Assembly (NCBI RefSeq): GCF_002240355.1
Contig: NZ_CP016353.1
Coordinates: 4,813,001 to 4,877,000 of the forward strand
Length of the DNA stretch: 64,000 bases
Direction: 5' to 3'
Source: Prauserella marina
GTDB lineage: Bacteria; Actinomycetota; Actinomycetes; Mycobacteriales; Pseudonocardiaceae
Under the pieces are notes generated by a model, which was given only the letters and a program-made list of their open reading frames with translations, had not been told where the DNA came from and made no database searches. This document shows positions 15,801 to 30,100 of the stretch, in pieces. The position numbers and the translations under genes are program-made. Every line of letters begins with the position of its first letter. Within the stretch, counting starts at the first letter, position 1.

Positions 15801-18800
15801 GGCGTCTTTGGCCAGTTCACCTGTCTTGACCGCCGCGTCGAATTCCTCAAGCTGGATCGAGAAGGCGGGTTTACGCCAGGGAAAACGGCCGTCGGAAGGG
15901 CCCTTCTTCTCCCCGAACCACACATACACCTGGTAGGAGTTGTAGTCGTCCGGTGTGTCAGAGAGCGCCGTGTCAGCCAGAGCGTGGTCCCGCGCGGTGA
16001 TGCGTCGTTCCGAGGTAGGAACGACGGACACCCACAGCACCGAGTCCTCAGCGGCACCATCGTCGAGCGAATCGCCGAAGTGGAAGTCCTTGGAGAACAA
16101 CATTCGCCGGGTGCCCTTGTGTTTGAGCAGCCACTCCAACCTGCCGAGCCTGGGATTGGGGTGCTGCTCCAACGTGGTGAGGTGCTCGACGAGCCCGCGG
16201 CCGGTGTCGGTGACACTGCCCGCGAATCGCGAATGCGACCACATCCGGTTGAGGAACCGGTGCCTGCGCTCGCTGCCGTAGGTCGTCTCGTTGAGCCCCA
16301 TGGTGTACAGCAGCCTGCGCGCCTTTTCCTGGTCGTGCACCAACTCCGGGGCATGCTCGGCCAGCACGGAATCGGCGAAGTCCTCCGGGACTTTCCCGTG
16401 GTAGCCGTTCTCGGCGAGCGTGACGAGGCCGGTTTCGATGTCGGCCAGCACCGCCGACAGCGTGTCGAAGTAGGCGATGTCGCCCTTCGAGGGCCGCAGG
16501 CGCAACGGTGGTTTGGGACGCCGGTCGAACAACACCGGCCATTCCCCCGAAACGCCGGTGTCGAGCAACCGCTCCGGCTGCTCCAGCTCCACCATCCGCT
16601 CGCCGTCGTTCTCGACCGAGGGCAGCAATTCCCTTACGTTGTCGGCGATTCTCGCGATGTGCGCGTCGAGGAACAACACCTCCGCAGCGTCCAGGTCGCT
16701 GCTCTCGTCGCGGGCCTGTTCCCCCAGCAGGTGCGCGATCTCCAGTGCCTGCCTGGCTTCGGTCAGCTCGGAAGCAAGCCGCCGCAGTCCCGCCGCGAAC
16801 CGCCGCCTGGCCACCATCCGGTTGTCACCGGCGGGAGCGTCATGACCTTCGGCCAGCTCCTCCAGCGCCGCCACCAGTTCGCGAGCCTGACCGGCCAGCT
16901 CCGTTGGCGGCGTGGTTCCGTCAGCACGCAGAATGTGGGCGCTCAGACTCGCGGCGTCGGCGAGCGCCCTTTCGGTGGCGGCCCACCGTTTCGGGAACTC
17001 GGTGAAGCGGATCGGTGGTGGCGCGTCCGGGTCGGCGGGCGGCTGTTCTTCCTGGGGTCGCGGCAAGGAGGTCAGGAAACTTAGCGCCGACGCCGCCGAC
17101 TCCTGTGCCCAGCCGTCCAGTGCGGCCGGAAGGGCGTCGACCGCAGCGCCCAGCATCGCGCCGATGAAACGCGTTGTCCCAGAAGGGACATCGGGAACGG
17201 GTGGCACCACGACCCGGACGGGGCTGCTGGGGACGGCGACGAGTTCGGTCGCTCCGGTAGCCAACGACAACCGCGACGACGGCGTGAACACCGGTGGCCG
17301 GATCGCTGCCTCCCGCGCGTCCGGATCGACGGTGATCTCGACGTCGACAGCGGTGCCCTGCCACCTGGTCCGCCACCGCAGCGGCGAATCCGTCGGCTGG
17401 TACTCCACATCGGAGCGCTCGAAGAACTCGGTCACGGCAGGGGCGATGTCGCTGACCACCGGGCCGTCCAGTCGTGGCAGAGCAGGCAGGGCGTGAGGTT
17501 CGAGGACGGCGGGCTTCGGCCCCTCTCGCGCCTCGGCGGGCGAGGGAGTCACGGCGCGTTCGGTCCTGAGCTTCCTCAATGCCGCCTTCGGTCGCGGTGC
17601 GCTCCCCAGCTCCGGCGTCGCGGCACCGACCGGTTCGCCGCCGAGCTCCGATACGGGCACGTAGATCACGACGCTGCCGAACCGCCTTCGCCGCTCGCTT
17701 GGAGCCGCGACGTCCCGCTTTCTCAACTCGGCGAAGAACGTGGCGGGAACCCGGAACGCGGCGAACTCGCCATCCTTGCCGGAAAGCCCGGTGACCCCCA
17801 GGAAATCGGCTTCGTCGACATGCTGTTCCATCCGCGCCGAGACCGTCATCGAATCGGGGCCGGAGAACAACCGGTGCTCCGGAACGGGCAGGGTGGCGTG
17901 GATGCCGTCGCGCACGAGGGCCCGGTAACGCTTTTCCAGGTTTTCCTTGCGGAACGTATGATCCAGCCTGGCCATGCTGTACAGCCGCGTCCGCCTGACG
18001 TGTCTGCTCCACGCCGTCTTCTTCTCGTAGACGGGGTCGCCGTCCGGCACGAAAGCCGCCGTGGGCACGAGACCGGCCGACTCACTGATGGCCATCACCA
18101 CTTCTCGCAACGCCGCCACCGCGTTGCCGCGCCCCCGCCGCCCCATCGGATGCCGGACGGTCAGGTCCCGCGCCACCCCGCCCCGCACGTCCGTCCTGCC
18201 CCCGCGCGTCAGCTCGCCCAGCCTGCGCACCGCCCATTCCGGATCGATGCCCCGCCGGAAGACCGGTGCCGCCATTCCCGAGGGAACCGGCACACCGTAG
18301 GCACGCGCGTCGTCCGCCCGCATCCGGGTCAGCATCGTGCCACGCACCTTGACGGTGTCGATTTCCTTGCCGAATTCGTCGAACGCCGTCAGCTCATGAA
18401 TCACACCCGGCCTGCGCAGCGGATCGCCGGGGTCACCCCACTGGTGCGTCAGCTCGCCGTCCGCGTCCGCGACCAGCGTCGCGTTGGCACGCTCGACCGT
18501 GATGACATGCCGGACGACGACAGTGGTCTTGCCGCCGCCCGCGACGAACACATGGCCGTATCCTCCGCCCACCGCGTCCGCGAACGCCTCGCTGTCGGGC
18601 AGTTCGCCGAGATACCGGTGGATCCGCTCACGAACGGTCGCCTCGACCGCGATACCTGACTCGCCGAGCTTGCGGATGAGCTGACGCGCGGTCCGATGCC
18701 GCTCAGTCAGCTCCAGCAGCTCGGCTTTGGGAAAATCCGGCGTTCCCACCACCTCTGCTCGAACCGGCTCGCCCGGCTCGGTACCAGCGCCGGTCAGCGC

Positions 18801-21135
18801 GACCCTTGCCCGTGCGGCCTTGTCGCCGACGATCACCGGTTCACCGAACCGGTTCGTCTGCCTGTTTCGCTCGCTGAGCTCGAACTCGATGGCGGTCTCG
18901 GCGATGCCGTCCGCGAACTCGGGGTCGGTCAACCGCATCCGCACCCGGATCTCGCTGCCGTCGACGTCCCATACGTCGCCTCCCAGTCCGGCGAGCCGGT
19001 GGAACCGCTCCCGCACGCGCAGTTCGACCTCATCGGCGTCGAACCGGCCACCGAAGTGCTCGTTGAGCTGTTCGGCCAGTTCGGCGATGAGCGGAAGACG
19101 GAGCGGAGTTCCGGTCAGCAGCGCGGCCCGCTCGACCGGGCCGAGCAGGGGCTCCCGCACCTTCTTCGGCTCTGGGAGCAGCGGAAGCGTCGCCATCGCC
19201 GACAGTTCGGGATCCCTCACCGCGAAGGCCCTGCTCAGCCATTCCACGTCGGCGAAATCGCGCCGCTGCTGCTTGGTGTACCGGCCGTGGATGTAGAGGT
19301 CGGTCGCGATGGCCCGCAAGACGTCGACGTCGTGGCTCGACAGTTGATCCGGAACGCCAGCGCTGAGCAGCAACCCCGCGAACGCGGCGAGGTCGTCGGC
19401 GTTGCCGCTGTCGTAGCCGAACAACTCGGCGAGGTCGTGGAACTCGCCACGGGGTTCGGGTTTCCGGAGGAAGGCAGGGAGCAGCCTGGCCACCGGCCGC
19501 ACCGTGGAGGCGACGCGCGACCTGGCAGCCTCGGCCTTGCGGTCCCGGCGCGACCGGAAATTCAGGCTTTCCGCGCTGATGTCAGCCGGCAACGTGAGCA
19601 CGTGGTCTTGTCCGCGCAGCGCGGCGAGCTTGGTCGCCGCGCCGAACCTTTCGTCGCCGAACCGCTCGTACAGCCGGGGCAACTCGACCTCGTGCTTGGC
19701 GAGTTCATCGACGTCGACGTCGAGGGCACGCACGGCCCGCTGAAAACCATCGTCCTGCCGCTCCTCGGCGATACCACCGTCGGCGTCGAAGGTGAGCACG
19801 ACGAACCGGGGAACGTAGATCCCCGCCCTGCCGTGGATGTCGGCCTTGTCCCGGCTGCTGACGTTGTAGGACACCACGAGCCTGCCGGGACCCCGGTCGA
19901 TCTCGGGATGGGCGTGCGCGTTGTAGGTGAACACGTCGTCGCTGCCGTACGTGCCCTTCGCACCCGCCTCCGGCGTCGTGTACAGGTGCGCCGGACCGGT
20001 GAACGGGCCGAACGGCGTCCGCGCCACGTAGCCGACGATGTCCGGACTCGACGGTGTCCTCGTGTCGTGCGTGATCAGCAGATACGTATCGCCGACCCTG
20101 GTCACGCTGAACTCGTTGGCGACCCCCGGCATCACCCTCGCAGCGTCGGACTCGAAGATCGACCAGCGCCGGTCCTCGGTGTAGAACTCCCACTGCCCCG
20201 CGAGACTGTCATCGGCTACCCGCGCCACGCGCAGGTACTTCGTGTCACCGAGGTCTTCGACCCCGTACACGTACCGGTAACCGTCGTCCGTGTCGTGCAG
20301 AACCGCCGCCGTCCAGTCGACGCCGGTCACCGAAGGCAACTCGTACACCTGCGCGGGAGCGCTCAGGTCCCCGTCGCGATACCGGGCGACGACGTTGCGC
20401 CCCCGGTTCTCGTCCGCACCTCGCTCGCGATAGGTGACCTCCGGCGTCCCGTCATCCCTGCGATTGAGATCGCCAGGCCAGTACCACCTGCCGTCGTCGG
20501 GATGCGGCATCGGCTCGACGGGGATCTCGCCGTCCCTGCCGAGGACGGTCTCCAGCTCGCCGTCGGGAGGGATACGAACAAAAGCGTTGCGCAGGAACGG
20601 AATCGTCTCGCCGTCCACGACGGCCTGCAACCGGCTCCCGTTCTCGTCGACGGTGCCGAGGAAGGCGTCCGAAAAGGACATCAGGTAGGAGCCGTCCGGA
20701 GCCGCGATGCCGTACGTACTGCCGCCGCCCGTGAAGGTCTCCGGATCACCGTTGCCGATGTGCCTGGCGAACGCGTCCGTGAGTTGTTCGTCGACGTCGA
20801 CGGACACGACCGAAAGAGTGGTGGCATCGCTGCCGTACCTGACTGCCACGGCATCGGCGACCTCCGCGAAACCGAACGGCTCCAGCGTGGTCCTGATGTC
20901 GGTGGCGACGTCGTCCCACCGCTCCCGCTGGACGGGGTCCTCGGCCAGCTCGAACAACGCCCGCCGGAGCGTCGCGACGACGTCCGGCCGCTCCTCCTCC
21001 GGTGTCGCGCGAAGCCGCTCCACCGCTGCGCTCAGCAGCACCTGATGCGGCTCGCCGTCACTGCGTGGCGCGCTCGCCGTCGCGGCCTCCGGCCCGTGGC
21101 CCTCGTCCTCGGCGACGGGGGGTTCCACGGGCGAG
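12894..21135 (-). repeat. Giant protein: tandem module M4 (C-terminal)
   Basis: About 2,747 residues, shortest because its N-terminal helical linker is cut down ('PHQVLLSAAVERLRATPEEE'). Landmarks: propeller 19770-20821, an extra Lys/Arg-rich 'RPKAALRKLRTERAVTPSP' linker, 'MGLNETTYGSERRHRFL', 'YQVYVWFGEKKGPSDG', hydrophobic zone 1 (about 15520-15665, 'IGAIAGTVAGFGLGYMTLGADP'), zone 2 (about 14740-14900, 'QIWPFLVQILVTLSFGLVTKT'), 'MALPRYSTARER', 'PTGRMMDDYVRIAI', zone 3 (about 13185-13275). It ends the protein with the same Pro-rich hinge that joins the other modules, as if one more module could follow. Confidence 0.8.
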
Positions 21136-24100
21136 CGCCGGTCACCGATGACCGGAGGCGCCACCGGCGGCGGCGAGAGCAGTTGCGGCGGCGCCTGCTC
21201 CGCACGGGGTGTGCGGAAGACCCACGGTGTCGTGTCGGGGTCGCGGGAAAGCCCCGCCTTCCCCGCGAGAGCGACATAGTCGGAGAACACTTTGTCGATC
21301 AGCTTGTACGTCGAGGTGACGACGCCGTAGCCGATCTGGGCGCGAGCGGCGGCCATCGGGCCACCGTCCCACGCCACGAGGCTCCGCAGCTTTTCGTCGG
21401 CCTGCACCTCAAGCCGGTCGTACCAGCCGTCCGCGGCGACCGAGACGTAGGTCGCGGCGGCGGCGAGCCCCAGTGGCACCGCCAACTGATCGACCCCGTA
21501 CGGCGCCGGTTTCAGCGAGTCCAGGACGATGCGCCGCACCGCCGAGGACGCCGCGCCTTCGCCGAGGTGGTACAAGGAGAGCGCGCGCAGCGGGGGGACG
21601 CCGGACGGGGCTTTGTGGTACGCCTCGACGAAACCACGGAGCAGCGAGAGCAGCTCCGGGTATCCGTTCGCCGCGTCGACCGGACTGAGCGAGACGATGC
21701 CCACCGAGTCGCCATCGTTGAATCGCAGGGTGGTCGGTTCTCCGGGAACCGCGGGAACGAACCGCACCTGAACCTCGTGCGGATACTTGCCGAACGCTTT
21801 GGCTCCGATACCGAGGGGGCCCCGCCGCGCGACGTTGTCGATGGTCAGTCGCACCTCCCGGGGTCCGGTCAGGTCGGCACGCAAGAGGTGGGGCAACTGG
21901 TCGACCAGCCCACCCGATTCGACCAGTTCCCGCCACTCCGTCAAGCTCTCCGGCAACGAACGGAACTCGGCGGGGTTCCACCCCCGGTACCACTCACGGT
22001 CGGTTTCCTCCGCGAACTCGGGGTACCGCTCGTGAAGAACGGCGGTCGCCGCGAGGAGGCGTTGCGCATCACCGACCAGGACGTCGAGATAGTCGTCCAT
22101 CATGCGCGGCGTCGAGGTCATCGTGTCGACCGGCGCCAGGCTTCCCGTGATCGCCCCTTCCGCGTTCTCCCGATGGCTGAAGACCTCCGTGCCGGCTTCG
22201 ACGGCGCGGAGTCCGACATCGATCGTGTCTCGGACCGCCGACACCCTCGCCTGTGTCCGAGCGGCTTCGGACACGGTCGGGTCCATACCGGGCCCGAGCA
22301 GGGAGTAGAGCGCGGTGGGCACTCCCCCCGCCCCTGCTTTGATCAGGCCCTCCAAAGCAAGCGGCCCCTTCCCCAGCGGGAGGATCGAGCCTTCTCTGTC
22401 GAGGATGTGATCCAGTTCCTCGGCGAGTCGCTCGGTTCGCCTTTCCGCCGTGGAGTACCGGGGAAGCGCCATTCGCAGCAGCCGCTCCTTGACCGCATAC
22501 TGCTTGTGCACAGTGGACGGTGAGAAGTCGTCGGGGATTTCGGGGTCGTGACCGAGCTGGATGATGGCGGTGATCGTCGGCGAGTCCCGCCGTTTCCACG
22601 CGTTCCCCGGCCTACCGGTCTCGATGACGACCTGCCGCCTGCCGGTGTCCACACTCGTCTCGACGGAAGCCGAACGCACGTCGTGCCGGGTCCGCGCGTG
22701 CGCGACCAGATCCTTCGCCGCGGCCTCGATCAGGGTTGCGGGGTCGTCGTGCAGCCGGTTCTCGCCTCCGCCTCCGGCATCGGCCGGAAGGTGCGCCTCG
22801 ACCTCGGTACGCATCCGCCTGACGACCTCGGCGGACGCGGCGAGCGTGCCCACCGCGTGATCGGCGTAGCGGTTCAGCGCGGTGGGGCCGTCGATCATCT
22901 CGTCCCCGAGCAGCACCTTGCGGGCACCGGCCCAGATCGTCTCGATGAGCTTTCTCGCCCGGATGTTCCGATATATGGCCACCGTCCCCGCGATCTGGGC
23001 CCCCAGAGCTCCGCCCACGGTCTGCATGACCAGACTCGCCATGTTCGTGACCCAGCCGAACACCCCGATGACGCCAGCCTGCAACAGGAAAGGCACCAAA
23101 CCGGTCCACAGCAAGGTCCAGAAACTCGCGAGCCGCCACACGACGCTCGCCCCATGCAGCGCCGACAGCAGTTCGCCCGAAAGGTTGTGCCACAGCGTTT
23201 TGTCGTCGGCACGGGCGAGATAAGCCGATGGCGCGTACGCCACCTCAACCTCGATTTCCTTCTTCACCGCGTCGCCATTCACGACACGCTGGCTGGAGAA
23301 TCGTCCTTCACCCGCGACGAACCTGACCGTGACCTTCTCGCCGGTACCAAGGGTCAGCGTGATTCGTTCGTTCTCGCTGTCCCACCGCACATCGGCGACA
23401 TCCGTGACCAGCTTGCGAAGGCTGCCCTGTGCCAGCAGGTCGGCGGGCAACTCCCGGCCGGGAGCCTCCTCCGCTCCCAAAGCGGCCGCGAGTTCCGGAG
23501 CGAACGCGCGCACTCGCGCGTCGAGCCGTTCCCGCTCGGCCGCTGTCGCCGGTTCCGAGGGAAGCTCCGGCGGCACCGGCAGCCTCACACCGAAGCCGTC
23601 GGCGTGCTCCCGCAACTGTTCGGCGGTCTGCCACGCGTCCTTGGCGAGCCTGGTCAGACCCGGACCCCCCAGTCCGCCTCGCGAGCTCGCCATCCACCTG
23701 CGGACCTCCTCCGTGGCCGCGTTCTTCCGCCCGACCAGGTTGTGTGCCACCGGACCGTGAATGGTGCCCCCATAGACGGCCTGCGACACCGCCGCGATGA
23801 GCAGCAGCGGGTCCGCACCGATGGTCGCGAGCCCCACGCCGTAGCCAGCCGTGGTGCCGACGATGTTGCCCCCGGCCGCTGAATGGCCCCATCTCAGGAA
23901 GTTCGCCGGTGGGGCGGTCCTCGTGGGGTACTCCGCGATCGCGGTACGGATGATCTCCCTCATCGCGTTCTCGGCATCGGTCATCGAGGCGTACCCGGCT
24001 CCCAGCACGATCCTGCGGCTGCCCTCGACCCACAGCACGTTCCCGGCGGCCGGGATGTCACCGGCGCGCTCCGGCTCCTCGATCTGGACGGTGAAACCGT

Positions 24101-27100
24101 AGGAGCGCCACCCGAGCCACCCGCCGGTAACGCCGTCTCTCTCGCCTGCCCAGAAGACCACTCGGTAGACGCCGTATCGCCGCGGCGATCCGGGCATGGT
24201 GGCGTTGCGGAGAGGGTGGTCCCTGGCGTCGATAGGTGGTTCGTCGGCGGGCTCGATGATCACCCGATGCACCGGGCCACCATAGAACGTGTCGTCCATT
24301 GGATCGCCGAAGTGGAAGTCCTTGATCAGGCCCAGCTTCCGGCTGTCCGTGTACTTGAACAGCCACTCCAGCTGGCCGACTCCGGGAATCGGATGCTGGT
24401 CCAGCGTGGTGAAGTGGGTGACGAGCCTCCGCCCGGTCTCGGTGAGCCTGCCTTCGAGCCGGGAATTCCGCTGAATTCGCTCGAAGAACTTGTGACGGCG
24501 TTCGCTGCCGTACGTCGTCTCGTTGAGCCCCATGGTGTAGAGCAACATGCGGGCTTTTTGCTGGTTGTGAACAAGGTTCGGCGCGCGAACGGCCAGCACG
24601 GGGCTGGGGACGTCTTCCGTCGTGAAGCCCTCGTACCCGAGTTCCGCGAGCCTGCCGAGGTCGGCTTCGATTTCGGCCAGCACCGTCAGCACGGTGTCGG
24701 CATAAGCGACGTCGCCCGCTGAAGGCCGGAACCGCAGCGGCGGCTTCGGACTCCGGTCGAACAGCACCGGTTGCTCATCCGCCGCGTCGGGGGCGAGCAT
24801 CCGTGCCGGTTCCTCCAGCTCCAGCAACCTTTCGGCCCTGCTCTCCAGCACGGCCAGCGTCCTGTTCGCCCTGGCCGCGCTCCTGGCGACGTCACTGTCC
24901 AGGAACAGCAACAACTCCATGACGCCGGCCTCGCCTGCCCGTTCTCCGAGCAAGTTCCCCATTTCGAGCGTCTTGCCCGCTTCCGCGAAGTCCGAAGCGA
25001 TAAGCCGCAGCCCCGCCGCGAAATCCCCTCGTGCCGCGGTCCTCGTGTCACCGTGGGGAGCGTCGTGCCAGGCGGCGAGTTCGCCCAGTCTCTCCGCGAG
25101 CTCACGTGCCCGCACCGCCAGTTCCGAGGGAGGGGCCTCCCATTCGGCGCGTAACAAGAGATCGCTCAGTTTCGCGGCCTCGGTGAGCGCTCTTTCGGTC
25201 GCGTCCCAGCGTTTCGGGAACGCCATGATCCGGGTCGGCGGCGTGTCGGAATCGACAACCTCGTCAGTGTGCCCAGCTCCCTCGGCCAGCGCAGCGGGGC
25301 GCGAAAGGGCGGTCGCGTCGGCACGGGCCGAGGACACCACCTCGTGCGCCCACCCGTCCATGGCACCGAAGAGCGCGTCGACGGCGGCTCTCAGCGGAAC
25401 GCCGACGAGTTCGGTGAGGCCCGAAGAAACATCCGGGAACGGCCTGAGCACGATCCGGACGGGACCATCGGGAACCGCAACCACGTCGATCAGCCCGGTG
25501 AGCCCCGAGGTCTGAGGACGCACCGTGAACGAGGGAGCTTCGATCCGCGACTCGCGCGCCAAGGGGTCGACCACGATGTCCACGTCGACATCGGCGCCAT
25601 GCCACGTGGACCGCCACCGCGACGGCGCGTCCCCCTTCCGGAACCCCTCGCCGTCACGCTCGAAGAACTCGGCGACGGCACCGGCGATGTCGGTGACCGT
25701 CCAGCCAGCCCTCGCCGGCAGCGTCGGCAGGCGGTGCGGTTCGAGCACGACGGGTTCCGGCGGTTCGCTGGCCTCGACCGGAGGCGCGGTCTCGGCGGGC
25801 TCGGCGCGCATCACCGGCTCATCGCCGAGTTCGGACAAGGGCACGTACACGACGGCATCGCCGTACCGCCGTCGCCGCCAGCCGCCCATGACGGTGTCGT
25901 GCTTGCGCAACTCGGCGAAGAACGCGACCGGTATCCGGAACGCGGCGAATTGCTCGCTCTCACCGGCAAGTTCCGTCACACCAAGGAACGCGGCATCGCG
26001 CACGTGCTGTTCCATACGCGTCGTCATCGACATCGCCTCGGTGCCGGAGAGGAAGCGCGTTTCCGGCACCGCCAGGGTCACGTCAAGACCGTTACGGACC
26101 AGCGGCCGGTATCGACGTAACAGATTCTCCTTCCGGAGTGCCCGGTCCAGCCTGGACATGTTGCCCAGCTGGGCGCGCCGCGCATGCCTGTTCCTCGGCA
26201 TCATGCCGTCCGCTGCGAATCGGGCACCATCGGGCAGGTAGTCGGCGGCGGGAACGAGTTTCGCCTGCCCGGCGAGGCTCATCGCCATTTCTCGCCCCGG
26301 CGCCACCGAGTTGCCGCGTTTCCGCTCTCCCGGGGGACGATGCACGGTCAGGTCCCGCAGAACTCCGCGCGGCGCTTCGATCCTGCCCTCTCGCGTGATC
26401 TCCCTCAGCCTGGTCACCGCCCATTCCGGATCGATGCCCTGACGCATCGCCGGTGTCTCGGCCCCTGCGGGAACCGGCAGCCCGTAGTCATGGGCGTCGG
26501 CCGCCGTCATCCGGGTCAGCATCGATCCGCGCACCTTGACGACGTCGAGTTCGGCGCCCGTGCCGGTGAACACGGTCAGTTCGTGCACAGCGCCCGTGGA
26601 GCGAAGCGGATCGGTCGGATCTCCCCACTGGTGGGTCAGTTCGCCGTCGCCGGAAACGGCGACCAGTTTCGCGTTGCCGTGCTCGATCGTGATCACGTGC
26701 CGGATCACCACGCTTGCCTTGCTTCCGTGCACGACCAGCAGGTGCCCGTCACCACCACCTACGGCCTCCGCGAACGCCTTGCCGCCGGTCAATTCGCCGG
26801 CATAACGATGGATCTGTTCCCGCATCACCGGCTCGACGGGGAGACCCGATTCGCCGATCTTGCGAATCAGTTGGCGCGCGATCCGGTGCCGCTCCGTCAA
26901 CTCCAGCACGTCGGCTCGCGGGAAGTCCGGGAAGCCGGTGACCTCCGGCCGCGCCACGTCCTCGAACTCTGGACGACGGCTGGTCAGCGCGACGGTGATC
27001 GGCGCGCCGTCCTCACCGACGACGACCGCTTCGCCGAACCGGTCCGTCTCCTGGTCCCGTTCACTGACCTCGAACACGGCGTCGACCTTCGCGATGTCGC

Positions 27101-30100
27101 CCTCGAACTCGGGGCGGGTCAACCTCAGCCGCACCCGTACCTCGCTGCCGCCGACCTCCCACAGATCGCCCTCAGGGCTCACGAGATCGGAGTAACCCCA
27201 CCGCAGCCTGCGCTCGACGTCGTCGACATCGAACCGGCCGCCGAACCGCTCATTGAGGTGCTCGATCAGTTCCGCGACGAGCGGAAGGTAACGCGGGGTC
27301 CCGATCAGTAGCGCGGCACGGTCGACAGGGTCGAGCTGAGGACCCCGCGGCTTCTCCGGCTCGGGCAGAGCGGGAAGGGCACTGATGGCATGGCGGTCCG
27401 GGTTCCTCACCAAGAAGGCCCTGCCCAGCCATTCCACGTCGTCGAACGCCCGCCGCTGCTGTTTCGTGTAACGGCCGTACACGTACAGGTCGGTCGCGAT
27501 GGCCCGAATCACGTCGATGTCCCTTGTGGACACTTGCTCCGGAACTCCGGCACTCAGCAGCAGGCGAGCGAATTCGGCCACCTCACCATCGTCGGTAGCG
27601 TCGTAGCCGAACAATTCGGCGACGTCAGCGAGCGGGCCCGGCGCCGGTTTCCTCAGGGAAGCCGGGATCAGCTTCGCGGCGGGTCGCACGGTGGACGCGA
27701 GCCGGGTCATGCCGCTTCGCTTCGCCTCCTCCGTGCGCAATCGAGCAGCCAGAGTCTCCGCGCTGATCTCGGAAGGAAGCGCGAGCACGTAGTCGAGGCC
27801 GCGTACCGCCGCGAGCCGGGTCGCCGTCTCGAAACTCTCGTCACCGAACCGCGCGTACACCGCGGCCAGATCGACCTCGTGCCTGGCAAGGGCTTCGACA
27901 TCGACCCCGCCCAGTTCCCGCAAGGCCCGCTGGAAACCTTCGTCCCCATGTGCCTCGGCGATCCCGCCGTCACCGTCGAACGTGAGCACGACGAACCGGG
28001 GAACGTAGATGCTCGCGTCGCGGTAGATGTCGGTTCTGTCGACGCTGTTGACGTTGTAGGACACCACAAGCCTGCCGGGACCCCGGTCGATCTCCGGATG
28101 GGCGTGCGCGTTGAAAGTGAAGACATTCGCGCTGCCGTAGGAACCGTCCTCACCGGACTCCGGCGTCGTGTACAAATGGGCCGGACCGGCGAACGGGCCG
28201 AATGGAGTCGGCGCCGCGTAGCCGACGATGTCGGGACTCAGTGGTGTCCTCATGTCGTGCGTGATCAACATGAACACGTCGCCGACCCTGGTCACGCTGA
28301 ACTCGTTCGCGACACCCGACAGCACCCGAACCGCATCGGACTCGCGCGGCGACCACGCTCCCCCTTCGGCGAAGAACTCCCACTCACCGACGAGGCTGTC
28401 ATCGGCGACGCGTGCCACCCGCAGGTACTTCGTGTCACCGAGGTCTTCCACGCCGTACACGTAGCGGTAGCCGTCGGCCTTCAGCGTCGCCGCCGTCCAG
28501 TCGACCCCCGTCGCCGACGGCAGCTCGTGCACCTCGGCCGGAGCACTCAGCTCACCATGTCGATACCGCGCGACGACGTTGGCACCGTGCTGTCCATTCA
28601 GGACCGGACCGTGTTCCCGGTAGGTGACCTCCAGGGTCTGCTCGTCGACCCGGTACGAGTCACCAGGCCAATACCACTTGCCGTCCTCGGGGTGCCGCAT
28701 CGGCTCGACCGGGGCGTCGCCGTCCTGCCCGAGGACGGTCTCCACGCTGCCGTCCGGCCGGATCCGCATGAACGAGTTGCGAATGAGCGGGGTCCGCCCG
28801 CCGTCCTGCACGGACCAGGACCGGCCGCCCTGTTCGTCGACAACTCCCAGTGTCGTGTCCGAGAAGGACAGAACATAGGAACCGTCCGGCAACTCACGGC
28901 CGTAGGTGGAGCCACCACCGGTGAACGTCGCCGGATCACCGTTGTCGATGTGCTCCGCGACCGCGTTCGTGAGCGCCTCGTCGACCTCGACCGACACCAC
29001 CGAGGGGATTCCCGCGACGACGGACCGCTCCTCATCATGCTGGGCATGCCTCGCGGCCAGCACATCGGCACCGGCCGACCCCAGCACGGATCTGACATCG
29101 GCCAGCACATCCGGCAGCAAACCATTGTTCCACCGCCGACGCTGCACCGGATCGTCGGCCAGCCCGAACAACGACCGCGTCAACGCGGCGACGACATCCT
29201 GCCGTCCCGAATCCGAAGCCGCCGCAAGCTGCTCCGCCCCGGCACTCAGCAACACCTGATGCGGCTCGCTGAACCGGCGCAACTCGGCCAGCCGGGCATC
29301 ATCCAGCCCGTGTACCGAAGGCAGGACTGGAACGCCCGAACCGTCCACTGTGTACCGCAACACCACGTCGCGCAACTCGTCGAGGTTCGTCACCTCGGCG
29401 TCGGCACGCGGCTCCGGCGAAACGGCTCCGCCCGCCCGCTCGTACGCCCCGGCCAGGACGCTCCGCAACACCCGCGCCCGCTCGTCGGGCAACCCCGCCG
29501 TCCGCTCCCTCAGCTCGTCGGCGAACGTACGGGGCTGGTCACCGATGACCGGAGGCTCCACTGGCGGCGGCACCAGCAGCCGTGGCGCTTCCCCTGCGTC
29601 GTCCTCGGCCTTGCGGAATGTCCACGGTGTCGTGTCGGGATCGCGGGTGAGACCCGCGTTGTCGGCAAGCTCGACGAAGTCGGCGTAGACCTTCTCCACG
29701 ATCAACTCGACCAGCTTCTCGATGGCGTGGTAGGCGATCTGGTTGCGCGCGGGCGCCGTCGGGCTGCCGTCGTAGTACATCAGCATGCGCATCATCTCGT
29801 CGACAAGGAACTTGAGCCTGCTGTACCAGGCCGCCGCGGCGACGCCGACGTATCCGGATGCCGCGGCGAGCGCGGCAGGGGCGGCCAGCCTTCCAGCCGA
29901 GAGAGGTCCGGGCTGGAGCGAATCCAGGAGGATGCGCCTGACCATCGCCGAGGCGGTTCCCGGCCCCAGTTCGTAGGTCGAGAGCACACCAAGCGGAGGC
30001 ACTCCGGACGGTGCCTTGTGGTATGCCTCGACGAAAGCGCTCAGCAGGCCGAGCAGGTCGGGGTAGCCGTTCGCGGCGTCGACCGGGCTCAGCTCGATGA

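Noticed and set aside
18696-22523. 1275-codon open frame opposite the giant gene
   Set aside because: Antisense shadow of modules M3/M4; similar long antisense frames appear at equivalent places of the other modules (for example 27390-30989 and 44745-47444), as expected from codon bias.
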